Assembly: GCA_022773395.1 (NCBI GenBank)
Contig: JALFBL010000066.1
Span: 1-59,292, forward strand
DNA: 59,292 nucleotides
Direction of reading: 5' to 3'
From: Prevotella sp.
Lineage (GTDB): Bacteria > Bacteroidota > Bacteroidia > Bacteroidales > Bacteroidaceae
The notes beneath the pieces were generated by a model. It was not told where the DNA came from, searched no databases, and saw only the letters and a list, made by a program, of their open reading frames with translations. The translations under genes and the position numbers were made by a program. Positions 25,570 to 34,179 of this stretch are shown in pieces. The stretch's first letter is position 1; each line of letters opens with the position of its first letter.

Positions 25570-25662
25570 ATGATAAACAGGAGAGAAGCAAGGAAGGGCA
25601 CAGAAGCAGAAAAACTATATTATACCCTTATTATTTATAACTTTAATTATTTCGACTTATGA
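25570..25662 (+). CDS. 30-codon leader ORF of LRR cassette 1
   Basis: An ATG at 25570 opens a frame of 30 codons, basic at first (MINRREARKG) and then hydrophobic and aromatic (LYYTLIIYNFNYFDL). Its TGA stop overlaps the start codon of the LRR protein (ATGA). Cassette 2 has a leader ORF with the same length, the same charge pattern, the same last six residues and the same overlap. Only the final part is near-identical in DNA, so the common length is unlikely to be trivial. It may couple or gate translation of the large gene. Expression is not shown. Confidence 0.45.
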   Translation: MINRREARKGTEAEKLYYTLIIYNFNYFDL

Positions 25663-27455
25663 AAAAGACAAAGAACACAGTGAGTGGGATGCGTCCATGC
25701 AACCCTTCTAATCCAAGACAGTCTTTAGGGAGATTCCTGATGACATTGATGGTCATGCTGTCGGCCATTCCAATGCACGCATTGGAATGGGAAGATCCTG
25801 TAACCCATTTGGTTTATAGCTATTACGGATCATGGTCAACGACGGCTTCGGTGGAAAAAAGTCCTGACTTTACAGGAACGGTTCTGGAGATACCCAACAC
25901 GGTTACGGTAGAGGGGAACGAAATGGATGTCACTGACATTTCGTTTGGGGCATTCGAAGGAAACACCGTCATTACAACGTTGAAACTGAACGACAACCTG
26001 TCCTACATCGGGTCCTACGCATTCTCGGGCTGTACAAGTCTTGCCGTAGTAGAGTGTACGCCAGGCTGCCAATTGAATTATGCTCCTGTTGATGCGTTTG
26101 AAAACACTCCTTTCCTGAATGCGCAAACGGGTGTTTTTGTCATCAACAATACGGCTTTGGGATGGATTGGAGGCATTCCTGCCGATGGAGTGATTGCCTT
26201 TGCCGAAGGCATAAAGGCAATAGGGAATGAGGCTTTTGCAGGAAAAACAGAATTGAAGGAAGTCAGATTTCCTGAGTCTTTGAAAAGAATCGGTAGCGGT
26301 TCGTTCTATGGATGCACGGGGTTGACCGGTGTTGTGATTCCGAAAAATGTGATAGATATGGACGGCTCAAGTTTTGCCGCTACGAGTGTCAGTGCTTTCG
26401 AGGTTGATCCTGCCAACACCGAACTTAAAGTGGCAGAAGACGGTTCCGGTGCCATCATCACTACAGACGGCACATTTTTTGTGGCTTATCCGCCGATGAA
26501 CATACAAACGGTCTATACGGTTCCTCAAGGTGTAACCAGCATTTACTCTTGTGCTTTCATGGATAATGACAAATTGCAGCGTCTCGTCCTGCCTGAAGGG
26601 GTCGAGAATGTGTACGGGGATGCCATTAAGGGAACTGCTCTCCAATATCTTGACATACCCTCAACCATAAATTTTATTGTTTCCGGTGCAATTGCCAACA
26701 ATGAAAACCTTGTGACATTGATTTATCGGAACACCATGCCAATTGGCTCGTATGGCTCTCCGTTTAGTACTTATTCATTCGATCCGGCTGGTAGCGGTAC
26801 TTGGAAGAATGGCACGCTCTATGTTCCTGAAGGCTCTATGGCAAACTTTACGCCGAAGAAAGAATGGTCCGAGAATTTTTCGGGTGGTGTGAAGGAAGCT
26901 GCCCTCTTCAACATGCCGGCCGTATGGGCAACGGTGAGCAGCAGGCAGGCGCTGGATTTGAGCACTGTGGGAGAAGATTTTGAAGTGTATGCGGCTACGG
27001 CTTACGCCGACAACAAAGTGGGCGTTACAAGGCTTACAGGCATAGTGCCCGGCAATACGGGACTTCTCGTCAAGAATGTGAAGGGAGTTGCCGGCAGCAA
27101 CTGTGCCATTCTTCCTTCTGCAGAAACAGGTATGGCTCCTGCGGCCAATTTGCTGGTGGCTGTAACCGATGCAAAAGCGGTTGACGCATCAACGGGCAAT
27201 TTCTATGTGTTGAAAGACAACATGTTCCACAAGATGGGCACGGGCACCATGCCGGCGTTCAAGGCCTACCTCGACCTCACGGGTAAGGTGTCGGGCAAGA
27301 GTGTTGACATCACGTTCGAAAATGTAACGGGCATCAACCATGCTGTTTCTGAAGAAAATGCTGAGGACGTATGGCACACATTGAATGGTGTGCGCATAAA
27401 GAGACCTGCAACCAAGGGTATTTACATTAAGAACGGAAAGAAAGTGGTGTTCTAA
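25659..27455 (+). CDS. BspA-like leucine-rich-repeat surface protein, cassette 1
   Basis: This exported protein has 598 residues: a long signal region (hydrophobic FLMTLMVMLSAIPMHAL, about 27-43) and then LRR_5 (BspA/Treponema-type) repeats up to about 400 (for example NLSYIGSYAFSGCTSLAVVE and LKRIGSGSFYGCTGLTGVVI). A shared module follows (about 415-560; VGVTRLTGIVPGNTGLLVKN), ending in KGIYIKNGKKVVF, which resembles the C-terminal tails of many exported Bacteroidetes proteins. BspA-type proteins commonly act as adhesins. The start overlaps the leader ORF's stop, and a 54-residue microprotein gene follows 80 bases downstream. Confidence 0.85.
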   Translation: MKKTKNTVSGMRPCNPSNPRQSLGRFLMTLMVMLSAIPMHALEWEDPVTHLVYSYYGSWSTTASVEKSPDFTGTVLEIPNTVTVEGNEMDVTDISFGAFEGNTVITTLKLNDNLSYIGSYAFSGCTSLAVVECTPGCQLNYAPVDAFENTPFLNAQTGVFVINNTALGWIGGIPADGVIAFAEGIKAIGNEAFAGKTELKEVRFPESLKRIGSGSFYGCTGLTGVVIPKNVIDMDGSSFAATSVSAFEVDPANTELKVAEDGSGAIITTDGTFFVAYPPMNIQTVYTVPQGVTSIYSCAFMDNDKLQRLVLPEGVENVYGDAIKGTALQYLDIPSTINFIVSGAIANNENLVTLIYRNTMPIGSYGSPFSTYSFDPAGSGTWKNGTLYVPEGSMANFTPKKEWSENFSGGVKEAALFNMPAVWATVSSRQALDLSTVGEDFEVYAATAYADNKVGVTRLTGIVPGNTGLLVKNVKGVAGSNCAILPSAETGMAPAANLLVAVTDAKAVDASTGNFYVLKDNMFHKMGTGTMPAFKAYLDLTGKVSGKSVDITFENVTGINHAVSEENAEDVWHTLNGVRIKRPATKGIYIKNGKKVVF

Positions 27456-27535
27456 CGGGTTTTCATCACACTGCTGGAAAGATGCTTCAATGAGAATGAA
27501 AATAGTTTCAAACAATTAATAAAACAAGATATACA

Positions 27536-27700
27536 ATGAAAAAGAAAGAATATGCAGCACCGAAGACTGCTCCAAAATATGTGGAATTTGAAAGTTGTCT
27601 GCTGGATTCATCCGGCCCCGGAGTAGAATCCGACCTCGTAGACCAGGGCGAAGCTCAAGGCAAGAGCACCATTTGGGAATACATGGATTACAGCGATTGA
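27536..27700 (+). CDS. 54-residue microprotein 1 (S-T-I-W-E-Y-M family)
   Basis: This short ORF lies 80 bases after the LRR gene and before a terminator. It starts MKKKEYAAPKTAPKYVEFES, has CLLDSSGPGVES in the middle and ends AQGKSTIWEYMDYSD. It has no signal peptide or membrane helix. It is a clear paralogue of the ORF at 29614-29778: same length, and DNA coding for EAQGKSTIWEYMD is nearly unchanged with some silent differences. The ORF at 34163-34327 is a more distant member. The opening M-K-x-K-x-Y-x-x-P pattern is common among tiny Bacteroidales proteins of unknown function. Function unknown. Confidence 0.75.
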   Translation: MKKKEYAAPKTAPKYVEFESCLLDSSGPGVESDLVDQGEAQGKSTIWEYMDYSD

Positions 27701-27738
27701 CCATTATGGCATCTGTTTCTTTACAGGCCCATTCATGG

Positions 27739-27766
27739 CTCCCGCGCATCGCAAGATGTGCGGGAG
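27739..27766 (+). terminator. Terminator of LRR cassette 1
   Basis: A 12-base-pair stem (CTCCCGCGCATC with GATGTGCGGGAG, one G-U pair) with a GCAA tetraloop is followed by TCTT. The hairpin is conserved after cassette 2, including compensating positions. From here to the next promoter (27767-27914) I see no gene. Confidence 0.75.
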
Positions 27767-27914
27767 TCTTGCCTTGGCTCTCTGCCTTTTCTTGTCGGTA
27801 TGTCTCTCTTGCTGGTTTCACTGTCTTCTGATGAACTGTCCTGTCGCACACCGAAGCGCAAAGAAAAGAAAGGAATGCACAAAATACAATGTTGTCTTGA
27901 CAATTTTTATTCAA

Positions 27915-27950
27915 TTTGTTTGCAAATGAAAAAATGTTTTTTTATCTTTG
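27915..27950 (+). promoter_or_regulatory. Promoter of LRR cassette 2
   Basis: Overlapping TTTG boxes (27915-27918 and 27919-27922) lie 24 and 20 bases before TATCTTTG (27943-27950), matching the consensus. The block is homologous to 25472-25506, and the leader also shares CCATCTAAC and the last 30 bases before the gene. Confidence 0.7.
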
Positions 27951-28024
27951 CGCCCATCTAACGTGGGCGATTCTCTGCGCTGCGGCAGAACCCGGAAAAC
28001 ACTTGATCCTACCCGGCCTTGAGT

Positions 28025-28117
28025 ATGAAAAATGGAGAGAAACGAGGGGCGGGAAGCATAAAAGGCATAAAACTATTTCTTACCTTTATTAATAACTTTA
28101 ATTATTTTGACTTATGA
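28025..28117 (+). CDS. 30-codon leader ORF of LRR cassette 2
   Basis: The ATG at 28025 opens a 30-codon frame: MKNGEKRGAGSIKG (basic), then IKLFLTFINNFNYFDL (hydrophobic, aromatic). The TGA stop overlaps the LRR gene's ATG. Length, charge pattern, final NFNYFDL and overlap all match the leader ORF of cassette 1, although the first halves differ in sequence. No match to a known attenuator peptide is apparent. Confidence 0.45.
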   Translation: MKNGEKRGAGSIKGIKLFLTFINNFNYFDL

Positions 28118-29562
28118 AAAAGAATTTACAAACCATGGTGACTGCCGTATTATTGGGTGCGTCAACCACAGCGTTTGCACAATCGGGGAATATCACATTT
28201 GCCGATGAAGAAGTGAAGAAAATCTGTGTGAAGAATTTTGACACAGATGCTGACGGAGAACTCAGCTATGACGAGGCGGCTGCCGTGACCGACTTGAAAT
28301 CTTTCTTTTATGGGAACACTTCCATCACGAAATTCAATGAATTGGTTCATTTCAAGGGGCTTGCGGAACTTTCTTCGGCTCCGGCAGGTTATGGCTCTTT
28401 TAAAGGAACTTTTCAAGGCTGTACGGCACTGCAGGAAATCACATTGCCGGAAGAATTGACCAGCATCGGAGGCTCTGCTTTCTCATCGACAGCAATCACT
28501 TCAATCACTATTCCCGGGAATGTGACCAGCATCGGAGCTGATGTCTTTTATGGTTGCTGGGCATTGGCTGCTGTTGAAGTAAGAGGCAACGTTGCCAAGA
28601 TAGATCAAAATACTTTTAGAGATTGTAGGGCATTGATAAATATCGCATTGCCGGAGAGTGTGACAGAAATAGGAAACTGTGCGTTTTTTGGATGTTCTTC
28701 ATTAAACGAAATCGTTCTCCCGTCTGGTTTAACGAAGGTGGGTACAAATGCTTTCAATAGTTGCATCCGGTTGACGACCATCACTATTCCTGAGAATTGT
28801 AAGGCCTTCGGATTCAATAGTTTTGCTAAGTGTGAGCAGTTGAAAGAGGTTATTGTTCTCACGAAAGAATATGCCAGAGATTTGGTAAATGCTTTTCTAG
28901 ATGTTGATGGAAGAAAAACTTATTTCGAACATCATGTGTTCGGTGACTATAAAACCAAGACAATGCCTACAAGAATATCAAGATTTGGTGAAATGCTTCC
29001 TTGCGTAAAACCGGCATACGAATATACGACTTTTGCTTGTGACGCAGACGTTGATTTTGGTGGGGTGAGTGGTTTGAAGGCTTATGTGGCTTCTCACGAA
29101 AGTGGAAGCAACAAGGTGAATTTGACAGAGGTGACTGCTGTTCCTGCTAAAACGGGTCTTGTAATCAAGGCAACTGCGGGCGAAGTTTACAAATTGGCCC
29201 TTGCTGCAGGTGCTGTAGCACCGTCCGCCAATCTTCTGAAAGGTGTAGTCGCAAATGCAACCGTAATGGCTGTGGATGGTGAGAATACCAATCTTATCCT
29301 GAAAGACGGCGCATTCTTGAAATTGGCTGCTGATGGTGTGCTGGCTGCCGGAAAGGCATATCTTTCTGTGCCGACTGCCGAATTGCCCGTTGGCGCCAAG
29401 GCATTTGACATTGTTTGGGACAATACCACAGGTATCAATACCGTTGAAAGCACGCAGACCAAGATGGAGAACGATGCATGGTACACGCTCGGCGGACAGC
29501 GCATTGCAAAGCCGGCTAAGGGTGGCATTTACATCCACAATGGCAAAAAGGTAATCTTTTAA
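28114..29562 (+). CDS. BspA-like LRR surface protein with N-terminal EF-hand, cassette 2
   Basis: This exported protein has 482 residues. A clean signal peptide (TMVTAVLLGASTTAFAQ) is followed by a canonical EF-hand loop at 43-54 (DTDADGELSYDE, with ligands at positions 1, 3, 5, 9 and 12). BspA-type repeats come next (LTSIGGSAFSSTAITSITIP, VTEIGNCAFFGCSSLNEIVL). The shared C-terminal module (about 295-440; VNLTEVTAVPAKTGLVIK, PSANLLKGV) ends in GGIYIHNGKKVIF. It is paralogous to the cassette 1 protein mainly in the C-terminal module and in its regulatory flanks. It is probably a calcium-dependent adhesin or binding protein; the ligand is unknown. Confidence 0.85.
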   Translation: MKKNLQTMVTAVLLGASTTAFAQSGNITFADEEVKKICVKNFDTDADGELSYDEAAAVTDLKSFFYGNTSITKFNELVHFKGLAELSSAPAGYGSFKGTFQGCTALQEITLPEELTSIGGSAFSSTAITSITIPGNVTSIGADVFYGCWALAAVEVRGNVAKIDQNTFRDCRALINIALPESVTEIGNCAFFGCSSLNEIVLPSGLTKVGTNAFNSCIRLTTITIPENCKAFGFNSFAKCEQLKEVIVLTKEYARDLVNAFLDVDGRKTYFEHHVFGDYKTKTMPTRISRFGEMLPCVKPAYEYTTFACDADVDFGGVSGLKAYVASHESGSNKVNLTEVTAVPAKTGLVIKATAGEVYKLALAAGAVAPSANLLKGVVANATVMAVDGENTNLILKDGAFLKLAADGVLAAGKAYLSVPTAELPVGAKAFDIVWDNTTGINTVESTQTKMENDAWYTLGGQRIAKPAKGGIYIHNGKKVIF

Positions 29563-29613
29563 GCAAAAATCATCAAACAACGAATCACAAGAAAAATTTT
29601 GAAAATTACGATT

Positions 29614-29778
29614 ATGGAAAAAAAAGTTTATATAAGCCCGATGGCTAAAGAAAAAGTTGTTGAAATGCAAGAATTGTTGGGTGCTTCCGGAGAAGAACTG
29701 GGAATCGGTGAAGGAGTAGGATCGACCGACGAAGCCCAAGGCAAGAGCACCATTTGGGAATACATGGACAACGATTAG
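29614..29778 (+). CDS. 54-residue microprotein 2 (S-T-I-W-E-Y-M family)
   Basis: This ORF lies 51 bases after the cassette 2 LRR gene and 40 bases before its terminator. It starts MEKKVYISPMAKEKVVEM, has QELLGASGEELGIGEGVGS in the middle and ends EAQGKSTIWEYMDND. No signal peptide or membrane helix is visible, and the protein is acidic towards the C-terminus. Its two relatives at 27536 and 34163 have exactly the same length. The glycine-rich middle with LLGASG could be compared with leader peptides of modified peptides, but no modifying enzyme is near. Function unknown. Confidence 0.75.
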   Translation: MEKKVYISPMAKEKVVEMQELLGASGEELGIGEGVGSTDEAQGKSTIWEYMDND

Positions 29779-29818
29779 TTGTCGCTAACTCTGTTTCATT
29801 ACAGATGCATTCATCTCA

Positions 29819-29851
29819 CTCCCGTGCGTCGCAAGATGTACGGGAGTTTTT
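29819..29851 (+). terminator. Terminator of LRR cassette 2
   Basis: A 12-base-pair stem (CTCCCGTGCGTC with GATGTACGGGAG, including G-U pairs) and a GCAA loop precede TTTTT. It is an intrinsic terminator and homologous to the cassette 1 hairpin. Confidence 0.85.
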
Positions 29852-29939
29852 ATGCCCCACTTTTTCTTTCCGGTTTCCTTGTTCAATATTACCGTTTCTC
29901 ATTTTTTATATTTATCTTTGCATATATTTAATCAAGATT

Positions 29940-30359
29940 ATGAATATAGACAAAGTAAGAGAACTGATAGAGAAACAGTCTAATTTATCCACGGTGCTCG
30001 GCATGAATTTCATTTCAACGCCCGACGATGACACGTGCATTGCCACGATGGAGGTGAACGAGAGCAATCGGCAGCCGTTCGGATTTTTGAGTGGCGGCGC
30101 ATCTCTGGCATTGGCGGAGAATGTGGCCGGAGTAGGCTCTACGGCTCTTTGCCCGGGAAAGATATGCGTGGGAATCAGCGTGAGCGGTGACCATGTGAAG
30201 GCGGTGGCCGAAGGCGACACGGTGACGGCAACGGCACTGTTGGTGAGCAAAGGCAGGAAACTGCACGTGTGGGACGTGAAAATCACCAACTCTTCGGGCG
30301 ATTTGATTTCCAATGTGCATGTGACCAATTATGTGATTTCGCCTAAAAAAGAGAAATGA
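29940..30359 (+). CDS. menI: Hotdog-fold thioesterase (PaaI/MenI-like)
   Basis: The 139-residue product is a PaaI-family hotdog thioesterase, with the typical RQPFGFLSGGASLALAENVA and GISVSGDHVKAVAEGDTVTA. Its position as the first gene before menF-menD-menB suggests it hydrolyses 1,4-dihydroxy-2-naphthoyl-CoA, the step after MenB. The start at 29940 is supported by a -7 box (TATCTTTG, 29913-29920) 20 bases upstream, which excludes the longer upstream frame. It overlaps menF by ATGA. The pathway role is inferred from context. Confidence 0.85.
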   Translation: MNIDKVRELIEKQSNLSTVLGMNFISTPDDDTCIATMEVNESNRQPFGFLSGGASLALAENVAGVGSTALCPGKICVGISVSGDHVKAVAEGDTVTATALLVSKGRKLHVWDVKITNSSGDLISNVHVTNYVISPKKEK

Positions 30360-31438
30360 TGACCGCCTTTGCCGTCTATAGGCTGCCGCGAGAGAAGGAA
30401 TGTGTGGTGATGGTTCAGCGGAATGACAGTCCGCTGGAATTGATGTCGTGCACCGAACTGAATGGAAAGAGCGGTTTTGTGATGTGCCCGTTTGCGGTTG
30501 CTCCCAATCAGCCCATATTGCTGTTGCAGCCCGACAGCACCTCGATGATGCCGGTGGACAGGCATTTGCTGCGCGAGTCACTCGCTCTGGAGGATGAGGC
30601 AATGCACCGTTTTGCTGGTCATCTTGAACCGGAAGACGAACGCGCGGCCTATGCCCGCGACTTCTCCGCTTTCCATTCGTGCCTGACGGATGGCAGGTTT
30701 TGTAAAATTGTATTGGCACGCCGATGTTTTGAACAGGGAGATGAGGATGTGTTGCAGCTGTTTTGCAAGGCGTGCGCCGGTTATCCGCAAATGTTCGTCT
30801 CGCTCGTGTCGATGCCGCAGAGCGGCACATGGCTCATGGCCACTCCCGAGGTGTTGCTGGAAGGTTACCATGGACAATGGCGAACGGTGGCTCTGGCAGG
30901 AACCATGAACAGGAGGGGTAACGGTGGCTCATGTGGCAATCCTGTTCCAGACCATAGACCGGACATGCACTGGAGCCGGAAGAACATCCGGGAGCAGCGC
31001 TATGTGGTCGCCTATATCAAGGAATGTCTGGAACGTTATGCCGAAAATGTCGTGGAAAAAGGACCCTATACGGTGCAGGCGGCTCATTTGGTACATCTGT
31101 GCAGCGATTTCAGTTTTACGCTTTCCCATCCGTCATGTGTGGGACAACTGTTGGAAGCCTTGCATCCTACTCCTGCCGTTTGCGGACTGCCCAAACAAGA
31201 AACTTTCCGTTTTATCCATACGCATGAAAGTGCGGCGAGAAGGTATTACAGTGGATTTTCCGGTCCGCTCGATGTGGAGGGGGCAACCCATTTGTTTGTT
31301 TCCCTCCGTTGTATGGAAATGGTGGGGGACGGCTACTGTCTCCATGCCGGCGGCGGTTTGCTTGCAGACAGTGTTGAACAGCAAGAGTGGGAAGAAACCG
31401 AGGCAAAGATGGAAACCATGCGCAGGTTGCTGAAATGA
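30356..31438 (+). CDS. menF: Isochorismate synthase (MenF-type)
   Basis: This chorismate-binding enzyme converts chorismate to isochorismate, the first committed step of menaquinone synthesis. The 360-residue protein has the C-terminal family motifs: CKIVLARRC, LMATPEVLLEG, TVALAGTMNR, SRKNIREQRYVVAYIKECL, PTPAVCGLPKQE, RRYYSGFSGPLD and YCLHAGGGLLADS. It is shorter than E. coli MenF because the N-terminal region is reduced. It overlaps the thioesterase gene and precedes menD by 62 bases. Confidence 0.92.
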   Translation: MMTAFAVYRLPREKECVVMVQRNDSPLELMSCTELNGKSGFVMCPFAVAPNQPILLLQPDSTSMMPVDRHLLRESLALEDEAMHRFAGHLEPEDERAAYARDFSAFHSCLTDGRFCKIVLARRCFEQGDEDVLQLFCKACAGYPQMFVSLVSMPQSGTWLMATPEVLLEGYHGQWRTVALAGTMNRRGNGGSCGNPVPDHRPDMHWSRKNIREQRYVVAYIKECLERYAENVVEKGPYTVQAAHLVHLCSDFSFTLSHPSCVGQLLEALHPTPAVCGLPKQETFRFIHTHESAARRYYSGFSGPLDVEGATHLFVSLRCMEMVGDGYCLHAGGGLLADSVEQQEWEETEAKMETMRRLLK

Positions 31439-31500
31439 ACGGAAGCCCATGGAAAGGCGTAGGGAGAGAAGTGGAGGAAATGGAAGAATGAAAAACAACC

Positions 31501-33225
31501 ATGTATAGCAACAAAGACAATGTGAATATGCTCACGGCACTGCTCGTGAAACACGGCATCAGACATGCTGTGGTTTGTCCGGGGTCGCGCAACGCACCGT
31601 TGGTGCACAATCTGAACGAATGTCCCCACATACGATGTGTGGCAGTTACCGATGAGCGGTCGGCAGGTTTCTACGCCATCGGAATGGCGCAGGCTGTGGG
31701 TGGGGGCGTGGCTGTTTGCGTGACATCGGGAACGGCATTGCTTAACCTTGCACCTGCTGTGGCAGAGGCTTACCATCAGCATGTTCCATTGGTGGTGGTG
31801 TCGGCCGACCGCCCCGAAGCGTGGATTGACCAGCAAGACGGACAAACTCTTTGGCAGCCCGATGCTTTGGGGCGGTTCGTGAAAAAGGCCGTGACGCTGC
31901 CCGAACCGAAAGACGAAACGGAACGCTGGCACTGCAACCGGCTATTGAACGAGGCCTTGCTGTCGCTCCACCGTCATGGTGCGGGGCCGGTGCATGTCAA
32001 CGTGCCCATTACGGAACCGCTGTTTGATTTTTCAGTTCCGGAATTGCCCGAAGAAAGGCACATCGTGTTTTTGCAGCACAAAGGCACAAACCTTGGCCAT
32101 TTTGAGGAATTTGCCAACGGTTTTCTGTCTGCCAAGCGTCCCATGATGGTAATAGGGCAGACGAAACAAGGGGAGGTGAGGGCCGAAGACCTGAGGGTTT
32201 TGAGGAGGCATGCCGTTGTGTTGGCAGAACCGCTAGCAGGCATTGCCGGTGTAGCACCAAGTGCGGACGATGGAGTTTGCCACTTCGATGAAGTGCTGTA
32301 CAAGGTGGAAATGGACGAGAACTATCTGCCCGACCACCTAATATACATAGGTGGAAATGTGGTGAGCAAGCGACTGAAACATTTCTTGCGCACGACAAAG
32401 GATAGGCAACAGTGGATTGTAAATGAAGGGGGAGAATTCTATGATACGTTCATGCACCTGTCTGGCGTAATAGAGGCAGCGGCCGGAGAAGTGGTGAGCG
32501 AGTTGGCGCGTATGTATCGGACATTGGCAGCGATGGGCGGTGGCGATGGTTCAGGATGTCGGGCAGATGCCTCTTCCTCCTACATCGCCTTGTGGGAACG
32601 CGTCTTGCAGCAGACTGCCCGCCATGCCTTGGCCTTTGAACCTCCATACTCGCAAATGGCAGCGGTGAAATGTTTTGAGGAAGGACTGCGCAACTTGGAT
32701 TATCCCTGCGAAGTGCATTATGCCAACAGCACGTCCGTGAGGCTGGCCAATATCTATGCCAACCATTTCGTATGGTGCAACCGTGGGGTGAACGGCATCG
32801 AGGGTTCTTTGTCGGTGGCAGCCGGAATGTCAGTGGCCAGTGAAGGGATGGTGTTCTGTGTGATAGGCGACTTGAGTTTCTTCTATGACCAAAACGCATT
32901 ATGGAACCGCTATTTGAGTGGCAACTTCCGCATACTGCTGCTGAACAATGGTTGTGGTGGAATCTTCCACCAGTTGAAAGGGCTGTCGGCCAGCGATGCC
33001 CGTGATGAGTATATTGCTGCCGGGCACCACACCGAAGCCCGCGGCATTTGCGAACAAAATCGTGTGGAATACATGGTTGCAAGAAATGAGGCGGAAATGA
33101 AAGAGGGTATCCATTGGCTTTTGACGGTGCAAGGGAATGCTCCGATGCTACTGGAGGTTTTCACCCGTCCTGATGAAGACGACAAGGTGTTCAAGGACTA
33201 TTATAGACAATTGAAACGGATGTAG
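31501..33225 (+). CDS. menD: 2-succinyl-5-enolpyruvyl-6-hydroxy-3-cyclohexene-1-carboxylate synthase
   Basis: MenD is a thiamine-diphosphate enzyme that joins isochorismate and 2-oxoglutarate. The 574-residue product begins with the family's N-terminus ([20 protein letters not shown], then GSRNAPL). It continues with the glutamate-containing [24 protein letters not shown], and the C-terminal cofactor-binding part ([20 protein letters not shown], then [16 protein letters not shown]). The complete domain set is present and length is normal. Confidence 0.95.
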   Translation: MYSNKDNVNMLTALLVKHGIRHAVVCPGSRNAPLVHNLNECPHIRCVAVTDERSAGFYAIGMAQAVGGGVAVCVTSGTALLNLAPAVAEAYHQHVPLVVVSADRPEAWIDQQDGQTLWQPDALGRFVKKAVTLPEPKDETERWHCNRLLNEALLSLHRHGAGPVHVNVPITEPLFDFSVPELPEERHIVFLQHKGTNLGHFEEFANGFLSAKRPMMVIGQTKQGEVRAEDLRVLRRHAVVLAEPLAGIAGVAPSADDGVCHFDEVLYKVEMDENYLPDHLIYIGGNVVSKRLKHFLRTTKDRQQWIVNEGGEFYDTFMHLSGVIEAAAGEVVSELARMYRTLAAMGGGDGSGCRADASSSYIALWERVLQQTARHALAFEPPYSQMAAVKCFEEGLRNLDYPCEVHYANSTSVRLANIYANHFVWCNRGVNGIEGSLSVAAGMSVASEGMVFCVIGDLSFFYDQNALWNRYLSGNFRILLLNNGCGGIFHQLKGLSASDARDEYIAAGHHTEARGICEQNRVEYMVARNEAEMKEGIHWLLTVQGNAPMLLEVFTRPDEDDKVFKDYYRQLKRM

Positions 33226-33280
33226 GAGGTGGAAATCATGCCAACACCCAACAGAAAGATCATCATCAACAACAGAATAT

Positions 33281-34108
33281 ATGAAAAAAAGAGAATGGAA
33301 AACCATTGAAGGTTTTGATTTTAAGGAAATCCTTTTCGAGGAGTTCGACGGTATTGCGAAGATCACCATCAACCGTCCTCGTTATCGAAACGCCTTCACA
33401 CCCCGTACAACGTGGGAAATGAGCCAGGCCTTTTCCTATTGTCGTGAGGCGCAGGACATTGGCGTGGTGCTGCTGACGGGTGCCGGTGACAAGGCGTTTT
33501 GTTCTGGCGGTGACATGCACGTGAAGGGAAAAGGCGGATATGTGGGAGAGGACGGAGTGCCCCGTCTCAATGTCCTTGATGTGCAAATGCAGATTCGGAG
33601 GTTGCCGAAACCTGTCATTGCGATGGTGAACGGCTATGCCATTGGCGGCGGACATGTGCTGCATGTGGTATGCGATTTGACCATTGCCAGCGAGAACGCC
33701 ATCTTCGGACAGACGGGGCCGAAAGTGGGATCGTTTGATGCCGGATTTGGCTCCTCCTATCTTGCCAGGATGGTTGGACAGAAAAAAGCGCGCGAAATAT
33801 GGTTCCTGTGCAAGCAATACACCGCCCGGGAAGCGGAACGGATGGGCATGGTGAACAAGGTGGTGCCTTTGGAACGTCTGGAAGACGAGTGCGTGGAATG
33901 GGCGCAAATCATGATGGAACGCAGTCCGCTGGCACTCCGCATGATAAAGGCGGGCTTGAATGCGGAACTTGACGGACAGGCGGGTATTCAGGAATTGGCC
34001 GGCGATGCCACTATGCTTTACTATTTCTTGGACGAAGCACATGAGGGCGGTCGGGCTTTCCTTGAAAAACGCAAGCCCAATTTCAAGAAGTATCCCAAAA
34101 TGCCTTGA
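33281..34108 (+). CDS. menB: 1,4-dihydroxy-2-naphthoyl-CoA synthase
   Basis: MenB is a crotonase-fold enzyme that closes the naphthoquinone ring of o-succinylbenzoyl-CoA. The 275-residue product carries [36 protein letters not shown], the oxyanion-hole region [20 protein letters not shown] and [20 protein letters not shown]. It ends the menI-menF-menD-menB run. menC, menE and menA are not in the window and must lie elsewhere. It faces the microprotein 3 gene tail to tail. Confidence 0.95.
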   Translation: MKKREWKTIEGFDFKEILFEEFDGIAKITINRPRYRNAFTPRTTWEMSQAFSYCREAQDIGVVLLTGAGDKAFCSGGDMHVKGKGGYVGEDGVPRLNVLDVQMQIRRLPKPVIAMVNGYAIGGGHVLHVVCDLTIASENAIFGQTGPKVGSFDAGFGSSYLARMVGQKKAREIWFLCKQYTAREAERMGMVNKVVPLERLEDECVEWAQIMMERSPLALRMIKAGLNAELDGQAGIQELAGDATMLYYFLDEAHEGGRAFLEKRKPNFKKYPKMP

Positions 34109-34150
34109 TAGTGCCTAAAATGCGTCAAAGCAATTTGACAAATAATTTTC

Positions 34151-34179
34151 AAGAGCAAGGGCTTATCGCTCTTGCTCTT
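34151..34179. terminator. Hairpin between menB and the microprotein 3 gene
   Basis: A perfect 9-base-pair stem (AAGAGCAAG with CTTGCTCTT, 11-base loop) lies 42 bases after menB. It overlaps the last codons of the minus-strand microprotein gene, whose stop codon is in the loop. Neither strand has a strong T-run, so its terminator role is uncertain. Confidence 0.45.

Noticed and set aside
25659..29562. LRR repeats read as possible tandem DNA repeats or a CRISPR-like array
   Set aside because: Repetition is at protein level (about 23-residue LRR_5 units) with diverged DNA and no constant repeat-spacer pattern.
29614..29778. Microprotein 2 as a lantibiotic-like or other modified peptide precursor
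   Set aside because: The glycine-rich LLGASG middle is suggestive, but there is no GG cleavage site with a following core, no modifying enzyme and no peptidase-transporter nearby; relatives 1 and 3 lack the glycine pattern.
30356..31438. menF as a truncated gene
   Set aside because: It is shorter than E. coli MenF, but all chorismate-binding motifs are present and the start overlaps the preceding gene as expected in an operon.
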